Assembly (NCBI RefSeq): GCF_040802235.1
Contig: NC_133165.1
Location: 13,053,623 to 13,117,622 of the forward strand
Source of the DNA: Manis javanica
Taxonomy: Eukaryota > Chordata > Mammalia > Pholidota > Manidae
Direction of reading: 5' to 3'
DNA length: 64,000 nt
Below the pieces are notes generated by a model that was given only the letters and a program-made list of their open reading frames with translations, did not search any database and had not been told where the DNA came from. Positions within the stretch are counted from its first letter, which is position 1. Every line of letters begins with the position of its first letter. A program made the translations under genes and the position numbers. Below are positions 23,491 to 37,671 of the stretch, piece by piece.

Positions 23491-25627
23491 TGTATGGAGG
23501 TCACAATACAGTCAGTAGAGTGTTACTCCTCTTGAGGAGGCTGTCAATCAAGGGAGTAAATAACCACCTCTGCTACATTTGCACAACTCCACATCCCCCT
23601 CTGTTGAGGCCAGGATTTGACCTCAGAGAATGGAGAATTTTAATAAAATCTGTGACTAGGAGATTGCTTCTTTTCAACTTAATGAAGAAAGAAGTAAAAA
23701 TAGAGATGAGAAGATGCAGATATGCACCTGCCAGTTTTGTTTATGTAATTTTTCACCTAAACAGATATGTTGATTAGTAGCTCTACCATATCTAAGAGAT
23801 AAAAAAACTAAACTCTGGAAGGTTAGTGAAAGTTCTGGAAAGAGAATAATGACATGGCAGTGGTACTGGGTATGTAGTTGCAGGAGTGTTGTTAGTGAAT
23901 CCTGTAACCATTACCCTGGAAAGACAAAGTGGAAATTTGCAGGTGGCCTTGTAAGCAAAAGCCTGATGTCCTCAGCTGCAGATAGAGATGCAAGGAAACC
24001 AAGCAACTGGAAGAAATGTCAGAAATATAAAATAAATTGGGGAGTTAATGAAAAAATGACTAATTCCTGGAATAAGAAATTAGGGGTGAAGAATTTTCCT
24101 TTGTTTACAAAAGTATATAAATAAAAAACTGGTTATTTGGTTGAGACCAGTCTTTCAGAAGTAGCCCACTGTGGTTGAGTCTATTATAGAAATTATGATA
24201 ATGGAACTTTGTATCATTATCAGTATTTTGTGTAACCAATATTGTTTGTTGCAAATGCTTATGATAAATATTGTTTATTTCAGATTCCATAATTACATCA
24301 GAGAAATAACATCCTGACAATTTTCTAATATTTTATTGGTACTGTTGTCATAGGTATTGTCACATTTTTCACAAAAGTAAATAAACATTTTTCAAAGAAG
24401 TGAAATATTTTGAAATTATTTAAATTTAGAGTATCTAAGTTACCCAGAACTAAAAGACTAGAAAACAAAGACCTTGATTTGTTTGATCCTACCCTTTTAT
24501 AATTAAAATGAAAAGGATAGCCATACAAAAGAGATGCTTGTCTCACACGTCACTTCTTTTTGATGTCTTTCCATTTCTGCCCTTGCTCTGCCCTTAGGTG
24601 TATCAGAGCAGGTTCAGTAAGGGTGTGCACTCCAGGTTAGGTGTTGCACTCCAGGTTAAATGCAGCACAGCTCTGGGAGCAGACTAAGTGAATCTCTGCT
24701 TCATGAGCCCACACCTCTTGCCGAGTGATGAGAACAGTAAGGAGTTTCCTTAGGCCAGTTAATCAAACAGAAATTGCAAATCCTATAGCTCTCTTTTCAG
24801 CTGACAGCACAAAGTAATAATTTACCTTAAGCAAGTAAACTTTCTGATTCTAGGCATTCTATTTCCTTAGTTCCTCAATTACCTTCTGTATGCCTACAAA
24901 TTGTACTTATTTCTTCGTTACACAAATTGGATTTTCCCCGTGTGTTTGGGATATCTACAATTATGCTAATGTTACCATTTAATCCTGGATCTGCTTTGTA
25001 ATATTCTGATATGGCATTTGAGCTAGGTTTTAAGTTTTTTCATCATTGTTATATTTCTAATTTAATTATTTTATTTCTAAGTATCTGCTTTTCAGTCTTA
25101 TATAATCAAAAACAGGGATAGGTCCAGAGTTGGCCTTTAGATTTAGTCCATGTGACTAGTTTTTGGACTTAAATTTTTGCTGCCAGAGCCATAATTTTCC
25201 ATCTCTTAGACAAAGAATTCATGCTTTACTCTCCATAAAAGGTCATTCAAACTTTCTGAAAATTATGTTGTTGTGTATTGTTATGTCTTCATCTCTAAGT
25301 CAGAAGAGTGAAAGGAACTTAAGAGTCTGGGAGACCATATATCATTTTTTGCCAGGGGCCATCCAGATTTACAAGTATTGTCCATCTTCATTATTACTGT
25401 GCTCCATTCATTCACTTTCATTTTTCCAATATGAATGATAAATTATTTGGTCACTCTATATGGATGTCATTTCTTCCCTTGTCCCTCATGTCAGAAGTTT
25501 CTTCCTGGGATCACTGTTAGGCAGTTAACTTTTGCCTGAGAAATTCCAGAGATATTTACTGAGAGATTATTTTTTACTTAGAGCAAACTGTGTTCCTTAC
25601 ATAGCTACATTTGCACTTTATTTTTTA

Positions 25628-25746
25628 AATCTCTTCTTCTCTCTCTCCCTCCTTCTCTCTTCCTCTCTGACCTCTCTTATCTCTGGATCTTTGGTTGTTC
25701 CTTCTCTCTTTCCCTCTTCTCCTTTTCCTCTCTGTCTCTCCTCCAA
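25628..25746 (+). repeat. CT-rich (polypyrimidine) tract
   Basis: Irregular ctctct/ccttct units over about 120 bases. It produces the Ser/Leu/Phe-rich stretch in the ORF at 25532-26137. Confidence 0.85.
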
Positions 25747-26094
25747 CCCCAACTTTAGGGTAGTATACGGCCCTACTAGCCAGGGGCAGCCATCCTACGG
25801 GCCCAAAGGGAGCCACACTTGGCTGATGCTTACACTGAGAATGGCAGGACAAACAGAAAGAAATCAGATCCTTGGGGACATCTTTGAGCTGCTGATCTTT
25901 TTTTTTAAAATGTGTATTCCTTCATCTTATTGTCTTTACAAATGTATACTTTTATTTCTGAACTATACTTCCTTAACCCAATACTTTTCTCCTGTGATGA
26001 GAACTTTTAAGATCTACTCTCTCAGCAACTTTTCACATATCCTTTCTTTTATCATTTTGTTCTTCATTAATAAGACTCGTAGCTACCTGTTAGG

Positions 26095-26215
26095 ACAATT
26101 ACCATCATTATCCCCAGGTCACAGATGGAGACATTGAAGCACGAAACAGTAAGAGGAACTACTTATGGTTACATGAGTTGAAAGTCAAATCTAAGTCTTA
26201 CGACTTAGGGGGTAG
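26095..26215 (+). mobile_element. MIR SINE fragment
   Basis: MIR core words in order: 'tatccccaggtcacagatgg', 'gacattgaagcacgaaac', then the diverged 'caaatctaagtcttacgact'. Matches the MIR pattern of tatccccattttacagatgagg followed by aactgaggcac. Confidence 0.65.
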
Positions 26216-27019
26216 AATCTTTGCAGTTATTTCTTATAGTGAGCTTGCATTGAGCTAACTTCTATGAGGTTGACTTTTAAAACAAAATAACTATTTGACT
26301 GAATAGGGACTTCTAATTTTGGGTTCCATATGTAAGGAGTTTAGAAATCAACACTGTTCTAATAAGTAAAAAACTGATCAGACTGAAAAAGTCAACAAGT
26401 CTCAGATCTGTCACAGAAACGAGGTCACAGGGCAAAGCATGTCTCCCATGACTGTGCAGGGAGTCTGGCCTAGCAGAGGCTCATGATTGAAACTGGCTTC
26501 GGGAACTAGTGCCAGGGTAGAAAAACCTGACTGTCACTGACAAATTGCTAGAGGAACGGTGTGGGCAACAAGAAGGGTTTAAAAACTCTTAAGGGCCTGT
26601 CTTGGAGGGTCCACAATACAGTAATAATATTTGCCTCTAGAAGCTTGATCAGATTTCCACAGTAAATATCAGAGAAAAATTCCCTCAGGCTTCTGTCAGA
26701 AAGAGGAGAAAAAGGACCATTTTTTAAATATGTCAGAGAACACTGGATCTACATAAAGAAAAGAACATGGAATAAGTGAAGAGAAAATAAAAACATTTCT
26801 TTTGCTTACTCTTAATTGACCTACCAGAAAAATTTGTTCAAAATGAGAGCAATAATGTATCTCATTATGTATATTTATGTATATACTTCGTGTGCACATG
26901 CATGTATGCTTATAACATGTGAAGTTGGTGGTAGCAATAATACAAGAAGTGGGAGGAAGGAATTAGGACAATTTTGTTCTTATAAAGTACTTACATTACC
27001 CATGAAGTGGTATGGTGTT

Positions 27020-28615
27020 ATTTAAAAATATATTGGAATTAGTTATAAAAGTATATTCCAAATTACAGACAACAAAAAGTTATAAAGAAAAAATTATAAA
27101 TGATAGGCTAAGAAATGAGAGAAAATGGCATCATACAAAACACCAAATTAAAACCACAAGAGGCAGAAAAAGAGTGGAAGACAAAAATAACAATAAAGAA
27201 CAAGGACAACAGATAGAAAAGAGAATGAGTATGTTAGATATTTATTCAACTGTATAAATAATTACTTTTAATGCAATTGATAACACCAATAAAAAGGTGA
27301 AAATTTTCAGAGTGGATCAAAAAATAAGACCTGACTACAGTTTGTTTACAAGAACCCCACTCCAAGCATAAAAAGACACATACAGGTTAAAAGTAAATGA
27401 ATGGAGAAAAATATACAAAGTTAACACAAAAGCAATAGTAGCTATATTATTTTCAGACAGATTTGACTTCTAAGTAAGGAAAATAACCAAAATAAGAAAA
27501 GTATTACACAATGACAAAAGGCCCAATTCTCCAAAGAGACATAACAATTCTTCACCTGTGTCTAACAACAGAACATTGAACTACATGAGAAAAATACTAA
27601 TGGAATTGCAAGGAGAAATAGAAGAACCCACTCCCATAGTTGGGGACATCAATGCAGCTCTCACAGAGATGGGCAGATCTAGCAGGCAGGCAGTTAGTAT
27701 GGACATAGGTGAGCTCATCCCCACCATCAACTAGAAATGATTGGCATCTGCAGACTACTTCACCCAGCAGCAGAAAACACATTCTTCTCATGGAATATTC
27801 ACAAGAATAGAACACATTCTTGGACATAAAACATACCTGAACATATTTAAAAATATATAAATCATGCAATGTCTGTTCTTCTACCATAAGAGAACTAAAC
27901 TTGGAATCAATAATAGAAAAGTAACTAGAAAATCCCAAAATACATAGAGATTTAAAAAAAAACACTTCTAAATAACACATGGGTCAAAAGAGAAATCAAG
28001 AGACACTTAAAACTCTTTTGAAATAAAATGAAAGCACAATTTATGAAAAGTTGTGGGATGCAGTGAAAACAATGCTTGAACAGAAATTTATAGCACTGAG
28101 CTTAATCTTAGAAAAAAATATATAAAATCAATAAGTTTCTACCTCAGGAAACTAGAAAAAGAAGAACAAATTAAATCAAAGGTAAGCAGAAGAAAAGAAA
28201 TAATAATTAAAACAGAAATCAATGAATTGAAGACAAAGCAGAGAATATCAATGAAACAAAAAGCTGATTCTTTGAGAAAATCAATAAAATCAATGTACTT
28301 CGAGTCAGGCTAAAGAAGAATAAGAGAGGACACAAATTATTGATAACAGAAAATAAAGAGGGGACATCACTGCAGATCCTATAGAAATTAAAAGGATAAT
28401 AAAGTAATATCATGAACAACTCTATGACCACAAATTTGATAACCTAGATGAAATGGACCAATATCCTGAAAGGCACAGTTGTCCAACTTCACACAAGAAG
28501 AAATAGATAATCTGAATAGACCTATATCTGTTAAGAAAATTGCAGCAATAATTCGTAACCTTCCAAAACAGAAAGAACCAAGCCAGATAGTTTCACTGGT
28601 GAGGTAAGGATGTAG
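27020..28615 (+). mobile_element. Old LINE-1 fragment (spacer, endonuclease, linker)
   Basis: Plus-strand L1 of an older type. The inter-ORF spacer comes first ('caccaaattaaaaccacaag'). The endonuclease region is around 27250-27960, with words for 'GDIN' near 27640 and 'HPAAENTFFS' near 27760-27795. The linker follows to 'EIDNLNRPIS' near 28500-28530. It is truncated at both ends and full of stops. No TSD found. It differs enough from the 13.7-kb L1 to be another, older subfamily. Confidence 0.85.
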
Positions 28616-29339
28616 CAAGCACGTGAACTTCTGAGATATATTCAAAATGAGTATGATTGATTTCCCATCACATTATTTCATTAATTTTTATTTCCTTTCA
28701 TCAAGTGTTTTTAACTCTATCCTGTTTACCACTTTTCTAAATTTAATGTAATAATTTATAAATTTTCATCACTGTTTTTGAATAGCACCCCACTTCTTTT
28801 CCTAGGTAACATACTATTTTAAATACCCTTAATAACATCTACTATGTTCTCTCTTCTTCACAATGTTCCTTTCCTATTAATGTTTATGTGTATACATAAT
28901 TTAGTTATACATTAATTAAAGTGTAAACATATATAAAGGCAAATTTTTTGTCTTTGATTTATTGTGTAACTCCCAGTACCAAGAACTATTACTGGTACAT
29001 AGAAAATGCACACCTTTCCTTTCTTTTTTAAAGTGAATAAACATATGAACTTTTTCTAAATTAAAATTTCCATTTTTGAAATAAATTTATAGTATGTTAT
29101 TTTGGCATTTCTCTAGAAGTAAGCAGGTAATAGGCTAAGTTTGTGTATACAAAAATATGCATACATATGTGTGCATGCATTACATATGGAAATATTTCTA
29201 ATAAGATTAACAAAAACACTACTTGATTAAATTCACTACTCTACTTATTCTGCTCTCACACTCGTGAAAGCAGTCGTGGTTGAAGGGATAAAAACAAAAA
29301 TCTTCAAGTATGCTGCCTGCGTGGATTTCTCTAACAGCA

Positions 29340-29925
29340 GAGTCTAAACTCTGAAATTAGAATAGTTCACGTTACTCCTCAGCTGAAACCCTTCCAGTGC
29401 TTTCCATCACTCTTAGAAAAATGCCCAGTCTTTATTGCAGTCACCTCTGTCACCTAATTTCCTACCTCTTTGCTCTTCTTTCCCTCTTCTCCACCCACAC
29501 TGAACACTTTGATATTCTTCAGAAACAGTTCGGTATTTCGGGCATTGGTGCCTTCCGCTTGCATCTGTAGACTCAGAAGGCTTTTTCTCCAGGTATTTAT
29601 CTGGCTTCCTCCGTCACTTCATTCAGATTCCTCTCCTGATGCCTGCTTTCACAAGAGTGTTCCCTGAATGCTCAGTCAACAATATCTTCTTCCCCATCAG
29701 TTTTAGCCTATGGCTGCATTTTTTTCTTCCTTATCATTATCTGACACTTTATTATATATTTGTTAGTTGTTTATCCTCCTCCTATACCATAAGCATTATT
29801 AGACAAGGGTGATTTTTTCATATGTTTTGTTTGTTTTTCAACCATTGTATACCCAGCATATATTTATAATATCCAATATCTGACACATGGAAAGCACCCA
29901 ATGATTGTTGACTAAATGAAAATTG
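29340..29925 (+). mobile_element. L2 LINE 3' end
   Basis: Long L2 match by word order: 'ctgaaacccttccagtgctt' (the lead 'aaaaccttcagtggctccc'), 'gtgccttccgcttgcatctg', 'tcctctcctgatgcctgc', then the tail 'accattgtatacccagcata', 'gacacatggaaagcacccaa' and 'tgattgttgactaaatgaa'. The tail is the typical L2 3' end. Confidence 0.75.
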
Positions 29926-29969
29926 TATTGATAATACTCATATCATATCAATCTTTTGTTTCACAACTG

Positions 29970-29991
29970 TATATATATATATATATATATA
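29970..29991. repeat. (AT)n microsatellite
   Basis: Eleven perfect AT units. Confidence 0.95.
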
Positions 29992-31619
29992 CAAAACTTC
30001 CAAAGTAAATTGAGTCTGTGATACCAATGAAGTGGAAATGATTATAATTTAAGAAATGAAAGTGTGTGTTACCTCCAAAACTAATTTAAAAAGGTGGTGA
30101 AGCAATCTCACTATGGCCTTAGAAAATTCTCTTTAATGTGATCTTTCTATTCCCAGGAATCTCTCTGTAGCTTGAGCTTAAATGAAGTCCAAACAGTCTG
30201 TAAGTGATAATCAGTAATCTCTTTCAGGAAATAGAAGTAGGACACACCTAATTAGACAAATTCAGGTTCCTAGTCACTGTCAGAGATGTTCCAGCAAATG
30301 TTTCTTCATGTAATTATTGGTGGCTCCAGTACAGCTTTAGATTTTTTTAAGTGGACAGGGAACAGTAGCACACCTGCTTCAACATAAACTTGGTCTTTCG
30401 TTTGGCCTTTTCTGTTCCCCTTAGCGCCCCCTCCCCTCTGGCCTGCCGTGGCCTCCCAGGTTCCCCGTCTCTCTGCCTTTGTTTCCTCTATGCCTTACCC
30501 ATGTGAATACATGTCACAATACTTAGTCTTAACTAACTGCCAGCCGATTGGGATGAAAAGTGTTCTTGATGAACTAGAATTTTCTTTTTAATTTCAAAGG
30601 CCAGAGAGATGTCTGAAATTTCAAAAGATAGGTTGTGAAATGAAATAACCATAACACAATGGGACGTGTGCAGAAAGATTTCATTCCTTCTGAGCTGCCA
30701 GATAAAAAAGTCATAGCAGTTGCAATAAGCAGTCATACTTTGTATGTCAGGTACAACATTACATACTTTTTAATCTTTCAGTTTTTCACTTTTTTTTGGA
30801 TTCAAAGTATTTAAAAATAATTTTATTACCACTCATAAATGAAAGAGGAAGAACTTAATCCTGTGTTGTTTTGGATGAAGTATAAAAGATCCAGAACCTG
30901 CAGGAATAAAATAACTCAGGTTTTCCCAGTAAAAGAACATTAACTTCAATATACAGGAAAATTTCAAATGAAGATAATTATACTTTGCTTTTCTAAGGTT
31001 CATCTCTTCTCTTCCTTTTCGAACATAACTGATGCCAAAAGTATTTGATAATTTTGTAAAGCACAAATAGATAATAGCATATTTTGAAGCATGTATGTAT
31101 ATGTATGTAGTCATTATATATTTTAGAACTCTAATGATTAGAAAAATGTTTGAATCTGAGTCCTATTAAACCTTTTACATATTTTGCCTACATTACGTAG
31201 GTTTAAGTATTTTATTCATAAGAGGGGAAAAAAAAGCACACCTCCTTTATAATCTCCATGAGAATAGTGATTATTTCTGTCATTCTTTTAACCTTTCAAT
31301 AAAATGAATAAAGCTATTGTTTACTTAGTGACAATTAATTTAAATTTCACCTCTCAAATCCCACACTACCATAATAAGCCAGGCATTGTTATTCCCTTTA
31401 CTTCACTTTCAGCATTTTCTTTATTGTTGCAAACACTTGATTTCAAGGTAGTTAAATTATTTGATGAAGTTAAGAGTAACAAAAAGCAGAGACAAATTTT
31501 AAACCAAAGCTTTTTGACAATAGAAGCCTCACTCTTAACAATGTACTAAATCAACTCACTGCCTTGGTTCTGAACACATATTTGATATAAAAATCAGCTT
31601 GTATTAATTTTAAAGTCAG

Positions 31620-31720
31620 GGTGTCCTATAAATAGGGGCTATTTTTCTTTTCACAGATGAGAAAACTAATGCACACTAATGACTTAAAGAAAAAGATGCC
31701 TTAGGGAAGTTGATCACCTA
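31620..31720 (+). mobile_element. MIR fragment (weak)
   Basis: Has 'ttcacagatgagaaaact' and 'aatgcaca', as in the MIR core, then decays. Short and diverged. Confidence 0.4.
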
Positions 31721-32094
31721 CCATTCAGGTTAAGATTTATGGCCATGTTTGCCTTTTTACTTAATTCCCAATATTGATTTTATTATATGTCTCACATATA
31801 AGCAGATTTTTAAAGATTTTTTTTAGTTTGGTTGTGAATTTATGATATAATCATATACTTGCTGCTGATATTTAAACAATCTCTAAATATCCATTTTTAC
31901 ACACCCAGGCTGTGATGAGGTGACCAAAATAAAATTAATCTGGAAGCATAAATTATCTGGATCAAAAATAAAATGTCCATGTCTATGTATGTTACCATAA
32001 TTTTTGAAGTTCAGACTCATAAAAAATGAAGCTTTGATCTTTGGTCTTTATTATAGGGCACCATTTACTTTACTAAGTAAAGAATAGTAATAAA

Positions 32095-32265
32095 AGTTAA
32101 TACATCTATAGGCTTCCTTTGTGATGGGTACTGTTCTAAAAGTTTTGTTATTTCATTTAATTTTCACATTAACCTTTGTGTGGCATTATATTATCACTTG
32201 AATTTTATAGATAAATACAGAAATAGGAATAGTTTGAGGCTGAGAATCAGCCTGATGAGCCATTT
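32095..32265 (+). mobile_element. MIR fragment
   Basis: Words 'tgggtactgttctaaaagt', 'tttcatttaattttcacatt' and 'attttatagataaatacaga' follow the MIR order (variable 5' part, then the attttacagatgaggaaact core). Confidence 0.5.
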
Positions 32266-33735
32266 GAATATTTAAGGTCTAGAAATTCTCACAACTGCCA
32301 TTACCTTTTATATCTTTACCAGATATTTGCATCTAGTGATAATGCAAAGGAAATAGCTATTCTTAAATTTTCATTACCAAAGAAAGCATGGAATTTTAAG
32401 GAATTTGTCATAAAACATTCAGTCTATCTATTTGTCAGTGTTACATGTTTTCTCCTTAATATGCAACAGTACAAGTTTTTGGCTTATCTAGAGAATTTCT
32501 GCATTAATATGAATAGTTGCTTGATGAATTAGCCCAAATAAACTGTTGTTTGCTGTGTAAGTGATATCATTGGTCACACATCATCTGGGAAAGATGAACT
32601 CCATGTAATTCTAAATTCATTGTAAATTGTTATTCCTAATTGGGGCTAGATGCCTTTTGGACACTTGGTTAAGTAAATTATTTAAGTGACCCATAAACTG
32701 TCAGACTTCGCATCAGGGTGTATGCACACAGCTATCTTAGTTTGCTATCAATCTTTTCAGCAGGCCAGGAAGGTCTTCTGTAAAATGTTTGCTCTCCAGC
32801 AACTGAAGGAAACTATTATGTATAGTAACTGACAATCAACTCTCAGTATTGAAAAACTAAATACACTAATTCATGTGTAGTAAATGGCTCATAAATGTAA
32901 AAGTTACATAAGTATAACCAAGTAACGCTGAGCTAAATAGATAATTTCAGTTATTAAACTGTGTGGGTGTTTCTGTGAGTTCAGTATAAATGATACAAAT
33001 GAATTCATATTTTTTACTACCTATTAAATATCAGTTCTGATTAGGCTATTTTTCTGTACTTTCACTTTTCCAAATTTCTACAGAACACTCAGATTTTCTT
33101 TACTTTTTTTCAGAGGCCAGTTACTATTTTTTGGCCCTTACCGTGAAAGATTCTGTATTTCATTTGAACTACTTTCTTAGTCATTGCAAGTCTTGAATCA
33201 CTGAATACCTCAGATTAAGTTTCCTTTGGTTTCATTTCATGGGCTGGTTAGACATCCGTGCTCAAGTTTAAACTTTTCCTTGACAATTTGCTGCCCTAAA
33301 TAATGTCTCAGGTTACTAAGTCTTCTGTAGAGCTCCACGAGGGCACCATGGCCAAGAGGTTATGGTATTACTGCTGACATCTTTGTCTGGGTTTATTAAA
33401 TGATGCAGCTGTTCTGTCAAGCTCCCTGTCACTGACCATTGCAGATGACTGTAGTGCCTTCCCTCACATTGTGCTGACCGCTTTTCTAGTCTGGACCAGG
33501 CACTCTTCTGTGAGTCCCACTGTTAGGTTTTTCTTTTTTAATCACTAGCTCACTATACTGTATTTTCTCCAAGTACATTATCCTTATGAGTAGCAATTAC
33601 AAGCAGGAAGACTACCACCAGAAAGATGATTATCCTGGAACATATTATTTGTTTTATTCTAATACCATTTACTTTCTTCTGCTATCTTCTCATAATTCTA
33701 TCATTGCTGTGTCTGGCTGATATTTTACAGTACAA

Positions 33736-34163
33736 TGGTTTGTAAAATTTGGTTAACTCTTAACCCTCAGTACTTTAGAAGTGACCTTCTTTGAAAATGG
33801 GGTCATTGCAGATGTAATTAGCTAAGATGAGGCCATATAGGAGTAATCCAGTACCAGCAGTGTCCTTATAAAAAAGGAAATTTGGACATAGATACACCCA
33901 CAGGGCAAAACTCCACATGGAGATGAAGGCAGAGATCAGAATGAGGCATAAAAGACCAAGGAATGCCAAAGACTGAGGGCAAAGCCCCAGAAGGAAGAGA
34001 GGCATGGGGCAGATATTTCCTTGATAGCTCCCAAAGGAAACCAATTCTTTCATACCTTAATATCAGACTTCTACCTTTCAGAACCGTGAGAAATTAAATT
34101 TTTGTTTTTTAAGCCATGTAATTGTAGTATTTTGTTTGACAGCCGTAGTACACTAATATAACC
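33736..34163 (+). mobile_element. MLT1-type LTR (ERVL-MaLR)
   Basis: Clear MaLR LTR: 'gtcattgcagatgtaattag', 'taagatgaggccatat', 'tccttataaaaaaggaaat', 'gccaaagactgagggcaaag', and the tail 'gaaccgtgagaaattaaatt' with 'tttgacagccgtagtacact'. The minus-strand ORF 33775-34053 is a shadow. Solo LTR, no internal sequence. Confidence 0.85.
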
Positions 34164-36998
34164 CTGTGTGCAGAGCCATCCATCCTCACAAAAGACTCAC
34201 TAACTTCAACAGCATTCTCCTTATTTTCTCCCCTCACTCTATGTAACAAAATAAATCTCACTATGCCTGATATTTCATCAATCATATGATAAATTGTTAC
34301 CTCATTTGGGGGAAGATAGAGAATCCTAAAGAAAAAAATGCAGAATGTATGGCCTTAAACATTTCGAATTACATAATAGGTGCTCAAGAAATATCTTGTT
34401 TGCTTTTTTTTTTTACATTTCATAGAAATTTAGACTTGTTTGAGGCCCATACAATTGTTGCTTGTCTTAAATTGCATAATTCTAATATTTCATATGTTGC
34501 ATCTCTGCATTTTATTGGCCTTTTTCTTCTTTGAATAGAACTCAATTAAGTATTCTAAAAATTTTACATGAAACATTAAATAAAAATTTATTAGATACAA
34601 TGTATCATTTCCTAACACATTATTTTAGAAATTCTGTTTCATGCATTTTATTCAATCCTTCCATCTATCTATATAACTGATTTTTACCTTCAAAATCATA
34701 TTAGAAAGTGAGATCACATATTCTAAAACCTGTTGAATTCCTTGATTCCTGTTTTTATTGCCTTCTTTATCATTTTTCTATATATACCAGATAATATTCT
34801 GACCAGGTGTTACTCAATGATGGTTAATCAGAGAAGTTTGGCATAACAGGCATCTTATTAAGGCAGAAATGAGTGATTTTAATGTGAATAATTATCAAAA
34901 ATACTTGTTTCTTCATATGTATTTGTGTTAACAACTAAATTAATCATGTTAAATTCTATCTGCATTGATAATATATATCATACTTCTAGTCATCTATGAT
35001 GTTATGTATTTGAAGAAGTAAAACTATCACATTTGAAAATGTGATTTGTTGAAGTTAATTAAACTGAAATCTAATTTAGGTATCTAATTTGTGCAATTAT
35101 TAGAGAGGTTTAGTTGATATATGATGGCTAATTATTGTGGTTAGTGATACGTAAAAGACAGAAAAGGCAGCTAATAATGTTCTCTAAAACTAACAATAGG
35201 TAATAACATACCATATTCTCAGTTTCCATACCATCATCCTAGATCCAAAACATTTATTGTTAGTGTCTAGGTAGCAATTTTGAAGTGCTTTCCAAAGAGC
35301 ATTAGAGTTTCTAGAAAGTCCTATTTAGTGATCAAAAGAGAAAGTTCAGACAGAGATTTAGACCTCCAACTCCCTAATACAGCAGCTCAACTTTTATCTA
35401 TTTTCTTTGTCTTTTTGCTATGTACAAATATTTAAAGATGATATCTGATGCTAAAGCACTTGAAACCCAAATATCTGGTTATTTACAATGTATAAATAGA
35501 ATAAAGGAAAAGTTTAAAAATAATACACAAAAGCATACTTTTCTTGAATTTCCAAGTTAATTTATGGATTTTTAGTGGTAAACAGGATCACGATGATTAT
35601 TATCAACAATGCAAATGTCTAGGAGAGGAGGAAATAAAAACGCCCAAATTTTAGCTGCCTTGTTAAAGGTTACAGAGTTAATTAATGATCAAACGTGGAT
35701 TAGGACCTAAATTTTCTGATCATGTTCTTTTCCAAATATAATACTTCTTTCTATAGGAATCAGTTTCCTAAATAATGAGCTGGTCTTTGGTCAATATCAG
35801 TTTTATTACTTTCTATACAGTTTACAGAAGAAACTGTATAAGTAAAACTTGTGTGACTGAGTTTCTTTGATTTAACTTCACAGGAGAAAATGTTTGGGAT
35901 GGTTTTCTGTGGTATACCTTCCATAAAAATGAGCACTCTGGTCTTATATTGAACATTTTCCATTTGTATATGTTTTTGGTTATGAAGGTCTTTATAAGTG
36001 GTCAGTTACCTCCTGCTAGGAAGTAGAAGGGATTTATTATTTTAAATTGGATACTTACTTAGGTTTCAAAATTAATTCATCATTTTTATTTGGCAGAGCT
36101 AAAAGGTGGCTTTACACAGAGATTCCAGAAAAATTTCGATATCCTTCAATTGCCAAATTCCTTAACAAAATATACTTAAAACCAAATACTTGCTAGAGCC
36201 ATTTGAAATCAAAAGATAAATACTGTGAAATGACCCAGAGCTTAACTCAATGAATTTTTCAGCATTTATATCTGGGGAAAAGAGATGAAATGAGCGGTTA
36301 TATGGTAATCACAGTAAATTAAAAGGAAAACAAGTTGGGGAATTAGGGGAATAAATGATTGCATATTTATAAATTATATAATATAAAAACTGAGATGACT
36401 TTTAAAGTAGTTCTTGCCTGGGTTTTACATCCTGTTTAATATTTAAATAATCTAGGCCAAATATAACAATGGCCTATTGAACATAGCTCTCTAAATTTGG
36501 AGATTTGATTCCCTGAGTGTATGATACAACCTTTTGCCATCTGGCATTTCATTCGGGATCACAGCCTTTGCTTAAAGAGAAGATATATCACAATCTAAAA
36601 TTATACTTAATATAGGGCAAACTATAGGAACATCTGTGCACACAACAGCTTATATTTAATTGCATCAAAACTTCTTTGGAATTCTAATGACCATTTTGAA
36701 ATTTTCCTAGTTTGTAGGCTAAAATAACATTAATTTTCCAAGTAAATTGGTTTTCTCATTTATATTCTCCAATTTCAATAAAGTATGTGAGCAATCAGCT
36801 AACGATTGATTTTGAAAATTTTCTTTGAATACTGCCAATTCTTTTTAATCTTGAAGTTGGAAATTTTTTAAAATATAAATGACTATCTGCCGTTATCCCT
36901 CTTACCAAAGGCTGTGTGTATTTTTTCACATCAAACTGGCACAAACATCTCTTACCTCCTCACTGCTTCCAAATTTACATATTATACTATTTCATGTC
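34164..36998. other. AT-rich sequence, nothing recognised
   Basis: No gene, repeat family or RNA that I can support. ORFs are under 85 codons. Confidence 0.5.
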
Positions 36999-37671
36999 AT
37001 TTTTTAAATTTATTCATGTAGCAAACATAAAGTGCACAGATCCTAAGAACATACCTTGACAGATTTTCACAAAATGAATATACTCAAGTAATCATCACCC
37101 ATATTAAGGAATAGACTTTAGCTGCTTCATAGAGGCCCTGTTCTACTCCATCCTAGTCAACTCCTCTACTTCCCAAAGTTTACCACCCTATAGATGTTTA
37201 ATTTATTTAATTGGTTTATTTTAGAGCTCTACATAAATGGAATTGTAAAATAGGAATTATTTTGACTATACTTTCACTCAATGTTATATTTCTTAGATCC
37301 TTTTATGTTGTGTGTAACATTGACTTCTTTTGTATAGTATTCCATGGCATGAATGCAAAGCAATTTATTTATCTTTTGATGTACATATGTACATTTGATT
37401 ACTTCTAGTTTGGACCATTACAAATGGTTGATAAACCATCACTCTTGAGTTTGGTTGACATATATATATATATATATATAGGCAATTCTGTTAGTTATTA
37501 TATCTAGGATTAGAGTTTTTCCTTGGTTCAACATTTGTTCAGCAAATTGATTGTCCAATTGTTTGAAAGAATTCCAACTTGTTTATAAATATGGTTTTAT
37601 TAATTTACTCTCCCATCAGTGGTATGTAAGAGTTTCAATGGCTCAATATCCACACCAACACTTGATAATAT
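36999..37671 (-). mobile_element. Old LINE-1 3' end, antisense, split by LTRs
   Basis: The reverse strand has the L1M-type 3' UTR. Landmarks on the plus strand are 'tgacagattttcacaaaatg', 'gtaatcatcacccatatta', 'agtattccatggcatgaatg', and 'cacaccaacacttgataat' just before the LTR pile. About 39086-39130 ('ttctggtgaatgtgttgtga') looks like the continuation, so the LTRs landed inside it. Confidence 0.65.
37461..37480. repeat. (TA)n microsatellite
   Basis: Ten perfect TA units inside the old L1. Confidence 0.95.

Larger units (their letters stand above)
22446..27019. other. Mostly unclassified non-coding sequence
   Basis: No gene recognised. It holds an L2 piece, a CT-rich tract and a MIR, listed separately. 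The longest ORF of the window (25532-26137, 201 codons) runs through the CT tract and the MIR and has no domain, so it is treated as chance. Confidence 0.6.
28616..33735. other. AT-rich sequence with ancient repeat pieces
   Basis: No gene recognised. It contains L2, MIR pieces and an AT microsatellite (listed separately). Between them I see nothing I can name. Confidence 0.55.

Noticed and set aside
25532..26137. 201-codon ORF, longest in the window
   Set aside because: It runs through a CT-rich simple repeat (Ser/Leu/Phe-rich part) and a MIR, with no domain or conserved motif. Simple repeats inflate ORF length.
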